64,000 nt of DNA from Paenibacillus sp. FSL R10-2734 (GCF_037963865.1 NZ_CP150170.1:7192001-7256000); one strand, 5' to 3'. Positions 39,051 to 48,528 are shown, counted from the stretch's first letter. Notes: a model not told the origin generated them from the sequence alone. Made by a program: numbers and translations.

Positions 39051-39929
39051 GTGAACGACTTGCAGACATATGGTGAGGTTATTCGATACATACGGACAAA
39101 CAAGGGATTAACTCAAAAGGAAGTTTATTTAAATATTATCTCGAAATCGTATGCAATTGAATTTGAAAAAGGAAACCACGATATCTCATTAAGATTATTA
39201 GAACAAATTTTAGATCGACTTATGATGGAGATTGACGAGTTCTTCTATATTTATCGAGGCTATAAACCATCTAATCATGATGAATTTATTGACAAATATT
39301 CCAAAGCAGGAAATAACAATGATCTAGAAGCATTAATAAAGCTATATCAAGAACTGCATCAGAGAGAGGATCTCATCTCTAAAGTTCACCTAGCAGAAGT
39401 AAGGTCCCGTATAAGGTTAATGAAGCACTTTAACTTGACTTGTACGTTTGAGAAGAATGTCATTTTGGCAGAAGATATCGAGACGATCACTAACTATCTC
39501 AACAATCTCCAATCTTGGACTCTCCAAGAAATGCAATTGTTCACAAATACTTTAGATTACATAGACTACGATCAGAAAGATATACTCTTTAAAACGCTTA
39601 TCAAGTCAATGAAAAAATATGAGGCCTATCCCCGAGGACAAGAAATCATATGTGTAATGCTAATAAATATGATTCAGGAATTAATTATGGTCAATAAATT
39701 AAGCTACGCAGAGATCTTAATCGAATACTTAAATAATATTAGCAGTCAATATCAAACGATATTCTTTAAGATTGCAAATAAGTATTATAACGGCCTAATT
39801 CAAATTAAAAGGAATAACATAGAAGAAGGAACAAAGCTTGCTCAATCAGCAATCGATGTATTATACGAATTCGACGAACCCTATCATGCAAAATCATTTG
39901 AGTCTTTATTGTTGAAGATATTAGATTAG
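39051..39929 (+). CDS. Rgg/GadR/MutR-family transcriptional regulator
   Basis: The 292-residue protein has an N-terminal XRE-type helix-turn-helix (YGEVIRYIRTNKGLTQKEVY, then SYAIEFEKGNHDISLRLLEQ, residues 5-60) followed by an all-helical C-terminal region of repeat-like helices, the plan of Rgg regulators that bind short peptides. The start is a GTG at 39,051 or a TTG at 39,060; neither has a perfect ribosome binding site. A TATAAT lies at 38,950-38,955. Its neighbours are the divergent CPBP pair, which it may control. Confidence 0.85.
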   Translation: MNDLQTYGEVIRYIRTNKGLTQKEVYLNIISKSYAIEFEKGNHDISLRLLEQILDRLMMEIDEFFYIYRGYKPSNHDEFIDKYSKAGNNNDLEALIKLYQELHQREDLISKVHLAEVRSRIRLMKHFNLTCTFEKNVILAEDIETITNYLNNLQSWTLQEMQLFTNTLDYIDYDQKDILFKTLIKSMKKYEAYPRGQEIICVMLINMIQELIMVNKLSYAEILIEYLNNISSQYQTIFFKIANKYYNGLIQIKRNNIEEGTKLAQSAIDVLYEFDEPYHAKSFESLLLKILD

Positions 39930-40001
39930 ATTCTTAGCGAAAGTCCTATATTTAGTTAGTTCCACTTATTGCACTTTAATCTGGCCTTGTATAAAGATAA
40001 G

Positions 40002-40040
40002 AAAGTCGAAAACCCTAAACAACTAGGATTCCCGACTTTT
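40002..40040 (+). terminator. Terminator of the Rgg gene
   Basis: AAAGTCG and CGACTTT, with an inner CCTA/TAGG pair, form a hairpin followed by TTTTTTATTTTT on the plus strand, 70 bp after the Rgg stop codon. Confidence 0.85.
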
Positions 40041-40049
40041 TTATTTTTC

Positions 40050-40180
40050 TATTTCCACTTAATCGCTGCAGGTGATTTCGAAGTAATATCATAGACGATA
40101 CACGCCGAGATTTTCCCCACCACATCCTAAGGGGTACGAGCCCAGTCGGCAAGATCAAATGCAAATGACATAGGTGACTA
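40050..40180 (-). pseudogene. Decayed second copy of the guaA 3' end
   Basis: On the minus strand this reads DWARTP, a stop, DVVGKISACIVYD, then ITSKSPAAIKWK and a stop, against DWARIPWDVLEKIS and IVYDVTSKPPATIEWE of the intact GuaA at 48,651. The Trp codon after the Pro has become TAG, ten codons are missing exactly between two CGTATCGT-like direct repeats, and upstream (near VTSIDGM) the frame shifts. It has the same orientation as guaA and lies 8.5 kb away, at the far end of the carbohydrate island. It looks like a displaced guaA tail left by an insertion at guaA. Confidence 0.85.
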
Positions 40181-40184
40181 CAAC

Positions 40185-40214
40185 AGAAGCTAAGATCGGA
40201 TGATCTTAGCTTCT
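40185..40214 (-). terminator. Hairpin downstream of pgmB
   Basis: AGAAGCTAAGATC and GATCTTAGCTTCT form a perfect 13 bp stem with a 4 nt loop, 33 bp after the pgmB stop. The following T-tract is poor, so termination is likely but not certain. Confidence 0.6.
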
Positions 40215-40246
40215 AGCAGGATTCAACTTCATAAATCCTTCGTATT

Positions 40247-40882
40247 TTAGATCAGCTTCAGCAGTTGATCTATTCGTTGTAGTTTAAATGTCGCATCCTT
40301 GCTGTTTATCGCGTCACCTACTGCTGCAACTTGCATTCCTGCATGGACGCCTGCTTGCACTCCAGCTACCGCATCTTCGACAACTAGGCATGCCAATGCA
40401 TCACATTCCAGCAGACTTGCCGCGAGCAAGAATACTTCCGGGTCAGGCTTACTTCTCGAGATTTGATTACCGTCGACGACGATGGTGAACCGATCTAACA
40501 AGCCAACTTGCTCAAGAATGAACCGCGCATTTTTACTGGAAGACCCTATAGCGGCGGCGACCCCTTTCGTCTGTAATCCTTCTAAGGTCTCCGTTACGCC
40601 GGGTAAGATGTCAGCGGGAGAAAGCTCCTCCAGAAGCTTTCGATAGATCGCATTTTTCTCCTCTGCTAACGATTGCTTCTGCTCATCCGTAAATTGCTGA
40701 TCCGAAGCACCAGACAAAATAATATCCAAACTCTCCATCCGACTCACGCCGCGCAACCGGTTATTAGTATCCTCGTCAAAAGGAATGCCTAGTCGATCTG
40801 CGATTTGCTTCCAGGCCATATAATGAAAATGGTCCGTCGATACCAGTACACCGTCAAGATCAAATATAACGGCACGCATCAT
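40247..40882 (-). CDS. pgmB: Beta-phosphoglucomutase-like HAD phosphatase
   Basis: The 211-residue HAD enzyme begins MMRAVIFDLDGVLVSTDHFH, with the nucleophile and acid/base Asp pair of beta-phosphoglucomutase and the HYMAWKQIADRLG cap typical of PgmB. GSSSKNARFIL and SKPDPEVFLLAASLL follow. It would convert beta-glucose-1-phosphate to glucose-6-phosphate, the last step after phosphorolysis of a disaccharide. The ATG overlaps the GH3 stop by 4 nt (ATGA), so the two are coupled in one operon with the transporter. Confidence 0.88.
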   Translation of the reverse strand: MMRAVIFDLDGVLVSTDHFHYMAWKQIADRLGIPFDEDTNNRLRGVSRMESLDIILSGASDQQFTDEQKQSLAEEKNAIYRKLLEELSPADILPGVTETLEGLQTKGVAAAIGSSSKNARFILEQVGLLDRFTIVVDGNQISRSKPDPEVFLLAASLLECDALACLVVEDAVAGVQAGVHAGMQVAAVGDAINSKDATFKLQRIDQLLKLI

Positions 40883-42579
40883 AGTCTGGCTTCCCAATAT
40901 CCACAGAATGGATCAACCGGACTGGTTCCTTTAAATTCAGATATCCCTTGGATTTTGTCAACGATTGCATTCAAGGAATATTCATTTCCTGAGTATGCAT
41001 TAACGAACGTCGGAATACGCGGCACATCCTGCAAATGGAACGGGTTCGCGACGGATACAAACATCGTTGGCAATTCTTTAATAAACCATGGAATATCCCC
41101 ACCGTATGGCGGTGTATAGTTAATCCGCAGATCTGTCTTATTGCTTGCTGTCGCGTAGTTCGCAAAGTAAAGCGCGAAGTCGTATTGCTTCACATAATCC
41201 CGAACCGACTTGAACATGGATTCCATGTCCATCGGATCATGGACAGTAACTTCAAATCCAGCGGCACGCAGCTTCTCTACGAATGGCTTATGGCTTCCTC
41301 CTGCGGAGAAGCTCCCCTCCTCATCACCTAACACGACGAGTAGCATTCTTTTATGCGTTTCCGGTGTAACCGGCAGTAATTGCTGCGTATCTTTCACTAA
41401 CGTTACGGACTGGTCGGCGCAAGCCTGTGCCCATTGGTGATGTTTCTCAGAGCCTATGATCGCTAAAGCTGACTCATCGGGAACCAATGTATTCGTACGA
41501 GCTTGTTCATGCAATCTTAAAGATGCCTTCAAGCCAAGAATACGCGTTACAGCTTGGTTTAAGCGCTCTTCCGTCAGAATGCCATTACGAATGCCGTTTA
41601 GCATATACTCTAAATCTTCCTCGAAGTTCCGATTGAAGAGGAAGATATCGCATCCCGCAGCAATCGCTTTCGGCACAGCCAGCTCACGGCGTTCAGCAAT
41701 TGTAAATCCGGCCATTAGCGTAGCATCACTAACGATTACGCCGTTAAAGTTCAGCTTCTCGCGCAGCAAATTTTGTAAAATCTCCGGTGACAACGAACTT
41801 GGCAGCAAATCCTCATCCTTTACTCCTGGATTAAAATGACGTTGGTAGGCTGGCTGCATAATGTGCCCCACCATGACTGTATTGGCCCCTTCATCAATTA
41901 ACGTTTGGTATACATGTCCAAAAGTCGCATCCCACTCTTCTGTGGAGAGGGAATTTATAGATGTCAGCAAATGCTGATCCCGGTCATCAACCCCGTCACC
42001 CGGAAAATGCTTAATCGATACTGCCATACCATTCTCATGGGCTGCCTTCATGTAAGCAAGTCCCATATCAAGCACGGTCTCTGGACGATCACCAAAGGTA
42101 CGAACATTCGTAATCGGATTGCGGAAATTCATATTAATGTCGACAATTGGCCCAAAGGACCAGTTCAATCCCACGGCTCTTCCTTCACTACAAGCCACAG
42201 TTCCTAGCTTATACGCCATATCCAGATCATTCGTTGCCGCCACTTGAAGCTGCTTTCCGAAGTAAGTTCCTTCCGTTGCAACTCCATCTCCCCCATTTTC
42301 CAGGTTTGCTGCGAGAAGCATCGGTATTTTACTGTTCTCCTGCATGGCTTGATGCGCTGAGCGAATCTCTTGCGCCGGACCCGGACGATACATTAATCCG
42401 CCTGGCTGGTATTTCTTCACCATATCGATTAAAGCCGCGTTGTCACCCATGCCCACCGGGCAAAAGAGCTGTCCGACTTTTTCTTCCAACGTTAAGCCTT
42501 CTAATGTTTCTTGTACCCATGTAATATCTTGTTCGTTCAGGTTAAATGGTTTCTTCGTCAAATCTACTTGATATAGCAT
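40879..42579 (-). CDS. Glycoside hydrolase family 3 protein
   Basis: The 566-residue cytosolic protein has a GH3 N-terminal barrel with VSIKHFPGDGVDDRDQH (around residue 190), a possible Asp nucleophile in NGVIVSDATLMAGF near 290, and a C-terminal GH3 domain. KHFPGDG resembles beta-N-acetylglucosaminidases of the NagZ type, several of which act by phosphorolysis. With pgmB beside it, a phosphorylase role is possible. There is no signal peptide, so the substrate is imported. The ATG at 42,579 has GAGGAG 7 nt upstream. Confidence 0.88.
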   Translation of the reverse strand: MLYQVDLTKKPFNLNEQDITWVQETLEGLTLEEKVGQLFCPVGMGDNAALIDMVKKYQPGGLMYRPGPAQEIRSAHQAMQENSKIPMLLAANLENGGDGVATEGTYFGKQLQVAATNDLDMAYKLGTVACSEGRAVGLNWSFGPIVDINMNFRNPITNVRTFGDRPETVLDMGLAYMKAAHENGMAVSIKHFPGDGVDDRDQHLLTSINSLSTEEWDATFGHVYQTLIDEGANTVMVGHIMQPAYQRHFNPGVKDEDLLPSSLSPEILQNLLREKLNFNGVIVSDATLMAGFTIAERRELAVPKAIAAGCDIFLFNRNFEEDLEYMLNGIRNGILTEERLNQAVTRILGLKASLRLHEQARTNTLVPDESALAIIGSEKHHQWAQACADQSVTLVKDTQQLLPVTPETHKRMLLVVLGDEEGSFSAGGSHKPFVEKLRAAGFEVTVHDPMDMESMFKSVRDYVKQYDFALYFANYATASNKTDLRINYTPPYGGDIPWFIKELPTMFVSVANPFHLQDVPRIPTFVNAYSGNEYSLNAIVDKIQGISEFKGTSPVDPFCGYWEARL

Positions 42580-42608
42580 ATTGTTTTCTCCTCTCGATAT
42601 CCTTAAAT

Positions 42609-43958
42609 TCACAATACTGGATTATTGCGTGCTTTCAAATCCGCGAGCATTTGGCTCTCTTCTTTATCTAATGTATAGAACAATAGTGCGATAATGGCTA
42701 ACACATAACAAACAATAGGAATCCAAATAAAGTTCAAATCGATGGCTCTAAGTGCCGAAGCTGTCTGTACTGCTCCCGCTTTATAACCGCTAAGTCCAAG
42801 CATCCAGGCGGATAACGCGCCGCCAATACCCATACCGAATTTCACACCGAAGCTTGAGGAAGCTGTCAGCAAGCCTTGTGCACGAACCCCTGATTTCCAC
42901 TCGCCATAATCTACGGTATCCACGATCATAATAAACAACAATCCGCCTGCAAAACCGCCGCCTAGACTAACAACGATGCTTCCCGCAATCAATACTGCGA
43001 TACTGCTAGCTTGATCTCCCATGAACATGATTAATTGACCAATAATTGAAACGGTTAATCCGAATATCAAAACATTCCGTTTACTGAACTTTTTGGTTAA
43101 AAACGGTACGAGAACTAAGGTCACAAGCATAAGCATGTTCAACGCCATGAACAATGGAATCAGGTCCGGTCTTTCGATTTTATACGTAAAATAATACGTG
43201 GTTGTCTGTGTCTTCATGATGTTTGCTACCCAGAAAATAAAGCCTAGGAACAACATGATGAACCATGGCCAATTGCCTTTGATCGCCTTGATGCTCTCTT
43301 TGACCGGTAAAGATTTCTGACTAGAAGCGGATACGACACGCTCTTTCGTATTGAAAAATGCATTGATGAACAGCACAAAGGCAATCGAAGCAAAAATCGT
43401 CATCGTCAAGCTAAAGCCTTTGGCATCATTGCCTTGACCTAATTTATGGACAATCGGCAATGTAAATGTCGTTACGGCAATCATCCCTACCATTGCGAAT
43501 AGCATACGGACTGTACCAATAACAGTTCTCTCTTGCGGATCACTCGATAAACTCGGCAGAATGGAAGTGATTGGCAAATTAATCCCTGCATATAAAATCC
43601 CTAATAGAATATAGGTCACGTAAGCGTATGCAAGTTGCCCCGACGAACTAATATCCGGTACGGAGAACGTGAGTACCGCAACAACGCAAAATGGTAAGGA
43701 TAACCATAAAAACCACGGGCGTGATTTTCCCCATCTAGTATTCGTCTTATCGATCATGATCCCGAAGAAAGGGCTGTCAAACGCATCGATAACCCGGGCG
43801 ATTAAAAATAATGTACCTACAGCAGCCGCACTCATTCCGATCGAATCGGTGTAGTAGAACAACAGATAGGTTGTTACTACTTGAAAGACGAGATTGGATG
43901 CGGTATCGGTAAGTGAATAGCTGATTCGTTCAAACCATGGTACTTGTTTGGTTGACAT
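42609..43958 (-). CDS. Glycoside-pentoside-hexuronide (GPH) family sugar transporter
   Basis: The 449-residue protein with twelve helices starts WFERISYSLTDTASNLVFQV and has the MelB/GPH loop IDKTNTRWGKSRPWFLW after helix 2. GPH proteins carry oligosaccharides or glycosides with a cation. It is the first gene of the operon (transporter, GH3, pgmB), and a catabolite-responsive element lies 37 bp upstream. It should bring in the glycoside split by the GH3 enzyme. Confidence 0.92.
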   Translation of the reverse strand: MSTKQVPWFERISYSLTDTASNLVFQVVTTYLLFYYTDSIGMSAAAVGTLFLIARVIDAFDSPFFGIMIDKTNTRWGKSRPWFLWLSLPFCVVAVLTFSVPDISSSGQLAYAYVTYILLGILYAGINLPITSILPSLSSDPQERTVIGTVRMLFAMVGMIAVTTFTLPIVHKLGQGNDAKGFSLTMTIFASIAFVLFINAFFNTKERVVSASSQKSLPVKESIKAIKGNWPWFIMLFLGFIFWVANIMKTQTTTYYFTYKIERPDLIPLFMALNMLMLVTLVLVPFLTKKFSKRNVLIFGLTVSIIGQLIMFMGDQASSIAVLIAGSIVVSLGGGFAGGLLFIMIVDTVDYGEWKSGVRAQGLLTASSSFGVKFGMGIGGALSAWMLGLSGYKAGAVQTASALRAIDLNFIWIPIVCYVLAIIALLFYTLDKEESQMLADLKARNNPVL

Positions 43959-43994
43959 GTTGTTACCTCCTACTCGTTAGCATACTTTCATTAT

Positions 43995-44008
43995 AGTAAG
44001 CGCTATCA
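43995..44008 (-). promoter_or_regulatory. Candidate cre site (CcpA) upstream of the GPH operon
   Basis: On the minus strand TGATAGCGCTTACT differs from the cre consensus TGWNANCGNTNWCA only at the last base. It is centred on AGCGCT, in front of a sugar-use operon. Confidence 0.65.
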
Positions 44009-44118
44009 ATAATAACTTTCCGTTATTTATCTCGGTGCCATCGCAATTTTAACCTCTTTGAAACCTGCTTAACCTTTGTGAAATTGTTATAAGGTCAAAT
44101 ATGAACCTGTCAAAAGAC

Positions 44119-44149
44119 AAAAAAGACCCCTGCATGCCTGCTAGGGATC
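44119..44149 (-). terminator. Terminator of the AraC-GH39 gene
   Basis: GATCCCT and AGGGGTC pair on the minus strand around an 11 nt loop and are followed by TTTTTT. Confidence 0.8.
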
Positions 44150-44162
44150 GATTTATGATGAA

Positions 44163-46697
44163 TTAGATTCTTTTCATTTCATACAATTGGACTTCATGTG
44201 GTGAAAGTTCTGCTTTGAGATTAAATTGTTGATCGATGAGTTGAACGAATATTTCCCGTTTCGGTAGACTTGTGCTCCTTAGGTAGGCAATATCCTCCGA
44301 ATGAAGATGTTTGGGGTGTCCCATGTCCACCCAACGATCGAAGGAACTGCCCCATTGCCGGTTCAACGATGTTTTGCGAATCTGATAGCTGCCTGGCGTA
44401 AGGCACGACAATTCCAAGGTAAGCTCGAGCGGATCATTATGCTTGAAAATGCGGTATCGGTCGTATTCATTCAAATGAGAGACGTCATTACGACGATACA
44501 AGGCATCTGTATGTACATAATGGAATAAGAGCACCTGAATCTCATTCCCTTGTCTTGTAATACAATAGTTCTCACCACGCTGGATCATCTCAGAACCTAA
44601 TTTGGCAAGCATTTGATAAGCGTGATAAGCAACTTTCTCAATTCCGTTGTTCGTCATCAGCCCTAGTCCGCCGTGAAACACTTGATTCGGCACAAGAAAC
44701 TCTTCCAGAAAATCCGTGCACGTCCAATAACAAAGACTATCCACTTGGTCGATCGTATCGATGACGTTCTTCACGATATATGCGGATTGATAGCATGTAT
44801 CATGAATCAAGTCTCGTTGGTTACCGCTCGAATTCCACTCCGTCAAGTGAATTTCCTTGATATTCACTCCTGATTCAGCAACAATATCACGCGCTTTGGC
44901 GATGACTTGTGATAGATAATCTTCAGCCGCCGACAGCGTCCAATATTTCGACATTTCCTCTGCCGTCCAAACGAATTCCTCCGACATCCCCCCGTCCAGC
45001 TGCATCGCATCATAAAATATCTGATCGAACGGGTAGCTATGGAATGATATAAAGTCGGGCACACAATGATTTTGAATGCAGAAGTACAGAAAATCCTGTA
45101 ACCAAGTATCATTAAGAATCGTTGGAGACAACAAGCTTGGCCCACCCATTCTCAGCTTCGGATACTTCCGGATCACTTCATGGGTTGCCTGATAGAAGGT
45201 GAAATACTGCTCTTGAGTCCCGCTCCAGAAGGAGACGACATCTGGTTCATTCCATACTTCAACATACCATGTCGTCACCTCTTCAACGCCGTATCGCTCG
45301 ATGCAGTGGTCTATCAGTGCTTCGACGAGACCCATCCAGCGCGTTAATTGATTGGGAAAGCTGACATTGCTCTTTTTCACGAAAATCGTCGCATCTCCGG
45401 ACGCTAGCTTTGAAGGCATAAACCCAAGCTCAATAAACGGCTTCAGGCCAATGCTTAAGAAAAAGTCAAATAGCTGATCCACATAAGTAAACAGATAATA
45501 CGGCTCGCCACGTCCGTTCTCATGATACACCATCATCTCGTCGTCGAAGATCCCATGAAACCGGATATAGGAGAACCCGATATCCTTCTGAAGCTGGATG
45601 AGCTGCCGCTGCACCTCTCCGAATAAGCCCTCTTTCGCTTTGCCAATCGAAGTCAGCCTTCGCCAAGTATGTCTAAGCGGCGTTGCAGTATTTGCATCGA
45701 GGTGGATGCTCTCCGTCTTTACGCTCATTTTGTCTTGCATAATAAAGTCGGATTCCTGAGATTCGCTTGGCAAATATTTGAACAGCTCCTTGAAGGCATC
45801 CTGTTGATTCATTTCCAGATAATTCGGGGTCTTCGATGCTCCGGCATTCGCATAAGCGGACATATCGCCCGCGTGCTTCGCACGATACTCTCTCGGCGTT
45901 GTTCCGTAAAATTCCTTGAATACCTTATTGAAAGATTTGATACTGGGAAATCCGTTATTCAGCGCCACTTGGGTGATCGTTAAATCACTGTAATTCAGTT
46001 CATCTAAAGCATGCTCCAAACGCACACCGTTAAGATATTGAGAGAAGGTCGTGCCCAAAAACTTTTGGAAAAATCGAGACAAATAGTGCACAGACAAAAA
46101 TTCTTGCTCGGCAATCTCTGTTAAAGAGATCGGCTTCGCATAATTGTGTTGAATAAACTCAGTAATAGCCAAGAGGCGATCCATAAACTTCACATCAGGT
46201 GAAGCATCTTTGCCCAGTAATGGCTTGGAATAATATTTGACGAGATACGCCATGAGCCGGAACAACAGGCCTTTCAGCTCCAACTCATAACCCAGTGCTT
46301 GTTTCGTATACGTCAACATCATGTACGCCAACATCTGCCGGAGCGGATCGAACTCTGTCTGATGCTGTTGGTCATATAAGTAAGAATCACAATGGAACTG
46401 CAGCTCTTTAATCACTGCAAACTGCTCTTCTATATAAGAATGAGATACCTGCAGCGCTAAGATCAAGCTGTTCTCATCGCCGCTGATCGAATGAACCTCC
46501 TTCGAATTAATGACGGTAATAGCTGATTCGTGCAGAAGATGCCGCTCTTGCTGCCGAAACAATTCGATCGTGCCTTTCAGGACAAAGATGATCTCTAAAT
46601 TCTCATGCCAATGCATCTGCACATGATTCGGGCGATGAAGCAATAGCCGGAACGGAGTATAACGATTGGTTGTGATGACTTCATAGGTAGTTTTCAT
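44163..46697 (-). CDS. AraC-family regulator fused to a GH39 glycoside hydrolase
   Basis: This is an 844-residue two-part protein. Residues 1-130 form a cupin-type sensor (PNHVQMHWHENLEIIFVLKG). Residues about 180-280 carry two AraC helix-turn-helix motifs (LTEIAEQEFLSVHYLSRFFQ and ITQVALNNGFPSIKSFNKVF). From about 330 to the end there is a GH39 beta-xylosidase-like domain with both catalytic glutamates in place: YVEVWNEPDVVSF (acid/base) and EIHLTEWNSSG (nucleophile). It probably controls the adjacent GPH-GH3-pgmB operon; the GH39 part may bind or cut the inducer. Start choice (46,697) is uncertain because no strong ribosome binding site is seen. Confidence 0.9.
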   Translation of the reverse strand: MKTTYEVITTNRYTPFRLLLHRPNHVQMHWHENLEIIFVLKGTIELFRQQERHLLHESAITVINSKEVHSISGDENSLILALQVSHSYIEEQFAVIKELQFHCDSYLYDQQHQTEFDPLRQMLAYMMLTYTKQALGYELELKGLLFRLMAYLVKYYSKPLLGKDASPDVKFMDRLLAITEFIQHNYAKPISLTEIAEQEFLSVHYLSRFFQKFLGTTFSQYLNGVRLEHALDELNYSDLTITQVALNNGFPSIKSFNKVFKEFYGTTPREYRAKHAGDMSAYANAGASKTPNYLEMNQQDAFKELFKYLPSESQESDFIMQDKMSVKTESIHLDANTATPLRHTWRRLTSIGKAKEGLFGEVQRQLIQLQKDIGFSYIRFHGIFDDEMMVYHENGRGEPYYLFTYVDQLFDFFLSIGLKPFIELGFMPSKLASGDATIFVKKSNVSFPNQLTRWMGLVEALIDHCIERYGVEEVTTWYVEVWNEPDVVSFWSGTQEQYFTFYQATHEVIRKYPKLRMGGPSLLSPTILNDTWLQDFLYFCIQNHCVPDFISFHSYPFDQIFYDAMQLDGGMSEEFVWTAEEMSKYWTLSAAEDYLSQVIAKARDIVAESGVNIKEIHLTEWNSSGNQRDLIHDTCYQSAYIVKNVIDTIDQVDSLCYWTCTDFLEEFLVPNQVFHGGLGLMTNNGIEKVAYHAYQMLAKLGSEMIQRGENYCITRQGNEIQVLLFHYVHTDALYRRNDVSHLNEYDRYRIFKHNDPLELTLELSCLTPGSYQIRKTSLNRQWGSSFDRWVDMGHPKHLHSEDIAYLRSTSLPKREIFVQLIDQQFNLKAELSPHEVQLYEMKRI

Positions 46698-46950
46698 ATG
46701 GACATTATTCCACATTTTTTTCGTACTTAGCAATCAAACACAGACAACCCCTTTTGCTGAAGGGCGGTGTTGAATTTTGTAGCATAAGGGAATATTGACT
46801 TTTTTATCACGATTATTTTCTGTTCCTCAGGACAGAACTGCTGGATTCCAGAAAAGAAGCAAAGAATAAGGATAAAACAGATAAGTTTCCGGTATTTTTT
46901 ACTATCGGTCTTTTATTATAATGGGGTTATCTTATGTAAGGAGGATTTCG
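46698..46950. promoter_or_regulatory. Divergent promoter region of the AraC-GH39 and esterase genes
   Basis: For the esterase, TATAAT lies at 46,917-46,922 with no good -35 box, and an imperfect inverted repeat CCGGTA-N8-TATCGG (46,889-46,908) covers the -35 position, a plausible activator site. The strong AAGGAGG ribosome binding site is at 46,937-46,943. Nothing clear was found for the minus-strand gene. Confidence 0.5.
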
Positions 46951-48528
46951 ATGATGACAGCAAACAATTTCGTATGTTCCTCAACTGAACCCATTGTACA
47001 GACTAAAGCCGGAAAACTGAGAGGTTTTCAAGTTAACGACACTTACACCTTCCACGGGATCAAGTACGCAGATGCCAAGCGCTTCCAGATGCCTACAGAA
47101 GTAGCACCCTGGGAGGGGGTAAAGGATGCGCTGGCATATGGTTATGTGTCCCCCATGCTAACCCAGGATAATCCCCAGATGGAAGTGCTGGTTCCTCACC
47201 GTTACTGGCCTATGGATGAGAATTGCCAGTATCTGAACATCTGGACCCAGAGCCTTGAACCGCAGGCCAAAAAACCTGTCATGGTATGGCTGCACGGGGG
47301 CGGTTTCGCAGCTGGCTCTTCCATTGAACAGGTAGCTTACGAAGGAGACAAACTCAGCGAGTTCGGCGATGTGGTCGTAGTAACCCTAAATCACCGATTG
47401 AATATTCTTGGTTACATGAACCTGTCGGCTTTTGGAGATAGATATGTCAATTCCGCCAATGCAGGAAATGCCGATATGGTAGCTGCTCTGAAATGGATTC
47501 AGGAAAACATTGCAGCTTTCGGCGGCGATCCGGAAAATGTGACTATCTTCGGACAGTCTGGCGGCGGTATGAAGGTATGGACACTTATGAATACCCCGGC
47601 AGCAGACGGCCTGTTCCATAAAGGCGTTATTCAAAGCGGATTAATCGATGGGTTCTTGGATACTAGCAAGACCGATGGCACCGCCATTGTAAAGGCACTG
47701 TTGGCAGAGCTTAACCTGGGCCTGGACGAAGCGGAAAAATTGGAAGCGGTTCCTTATTCTCAGTTAGCTGCAGCTTATAATAAAGTTGCACCAACGCTCG
47801 CAATGCAAGGGGAATACATTGGCGGCAATCCTATGCCTAATGAATTCTATGTAGGTGACCCTAGAGAGGTGGGCTTTACCGAGCATGCGAAGACCATTCC
47901 GGTATTGATTGGTAGCGTTTTTGGTGAGTTCGCTTTTGGTCCCGGTGTTCCTAACAAGCAGGACGTGTCTGAGGAAGCCACTATAGAGATGCTGACCCAA
48001 AAGTATGGCAATCATACGGAAGAGCTAGTCACACAGTTTAAGGAAGCGTATCCGGATAAACACTTGTCCGACCTGCTGTTCTTGGACACCTTCTTCCGTA
48101 TTCCAACCAAAGACTTTATTGAGAAAAAATCCGTACACAGGGAAGCTCCTACCTACTCCTACATGTTTGCTTATGAATTTCCTTTTGAGGGCGGCAAGAT
48201 CGCATGGCACTGCGCTGAGATCCCATTCGTATTCCATAATACGGAACGTGTTCCCATTTGCCTCATTCCGGGTGTTTCGGAATTGTTGGAGGAACGCATC
48301 TGCGGTGCCTGGGTAAACTTTGCACACTATGGCAACCCTAACCTCCCTTCCCTGCCCCAGTGGCCGGCATGTACACCGGGAGATGAGGCAACCATGATTT
48401 TTGACCGCAGCTGTGCAGTAAGGCATAATTTTGATCACGCGTTGATGGAAGCCTTATTAAAAACGAACCCAAAGCTGCCTTTCCTGCCAAGCAATGAGGC
48501 CGAAGAGGAAGGATTTATTTTGCATTAA
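46951..48528 (+). CDS. Type B carboxylesterase/lipase family protein
   Basis: The 525-residue alpha/beta-hydrolase has VMVWLHGGGFAAGSS (oxyanion hole) near residue 110, VVVVTLNHRLNILGYM, and the nucleophile elbow VTIFGQSGGGMKVW near 200. The family usually has GESAG; here it is GQSGG. The late His lies in IAWHCAEIPFVF. No signal peptide is seen. It may remove acyl groups from imported glycosides. It is the only plus-strand gene of the carbohydrate block, and ends at a shared terminator facing guaA. The ATG at 46,951 follows AAGGAGG. Confidence 0.92.
   Translation: MMTANNFVCSSTEPIVQTKAGKLRGFQVNDTYTFHGIKYADAKRFQMPTEVAPWEGVKDALAYGYVSPMLTQDNPQMEVLVPHRYWPMDENCQYLNIWTQSLEPQAKKPVMVWLHGGGFAAGSSIEQVAYEGDKLSEFGDVVVVTLNHRLNILGYMNLSAFGDRYVNSANAGNADMVAALKWIQENIAAFGGDPENVTIFGQSGGGMKVWTLMNTPAADGLFHKGVIQSGLIDGFLDTSKTDGTAIVKALLAELNLGLDEAEKLEAVPYSQLAAAYNKVAPTLAMQGEYIGGNPMPNEFYVGDPREVGFTEHAKTIPVLIGSVFGEFAFGPGVPNKQDVSEEATIEMLTQKYGNHTEELVTQFKEAYPDKHLSDLLFLDTFFRIPTKDFIEKKSVHREAPTYSYMFAYEFPFEGGKIAWHCAEIPFVFHNTERVPICLIPGVSELLEERICGAWVNFAHYGNPNLPSLPQWPACTPGDEATMIFDRSCAVRHNFDHALMEALLKTNPKLPFLPSNEAEEEGFILH

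Noticed and set aside
40185..40214. Attachment site core at the pgmB hairpin
   Set aside because: It is a plain inverted repeat that fits a terminator; no matching copy is found at the guaA end.
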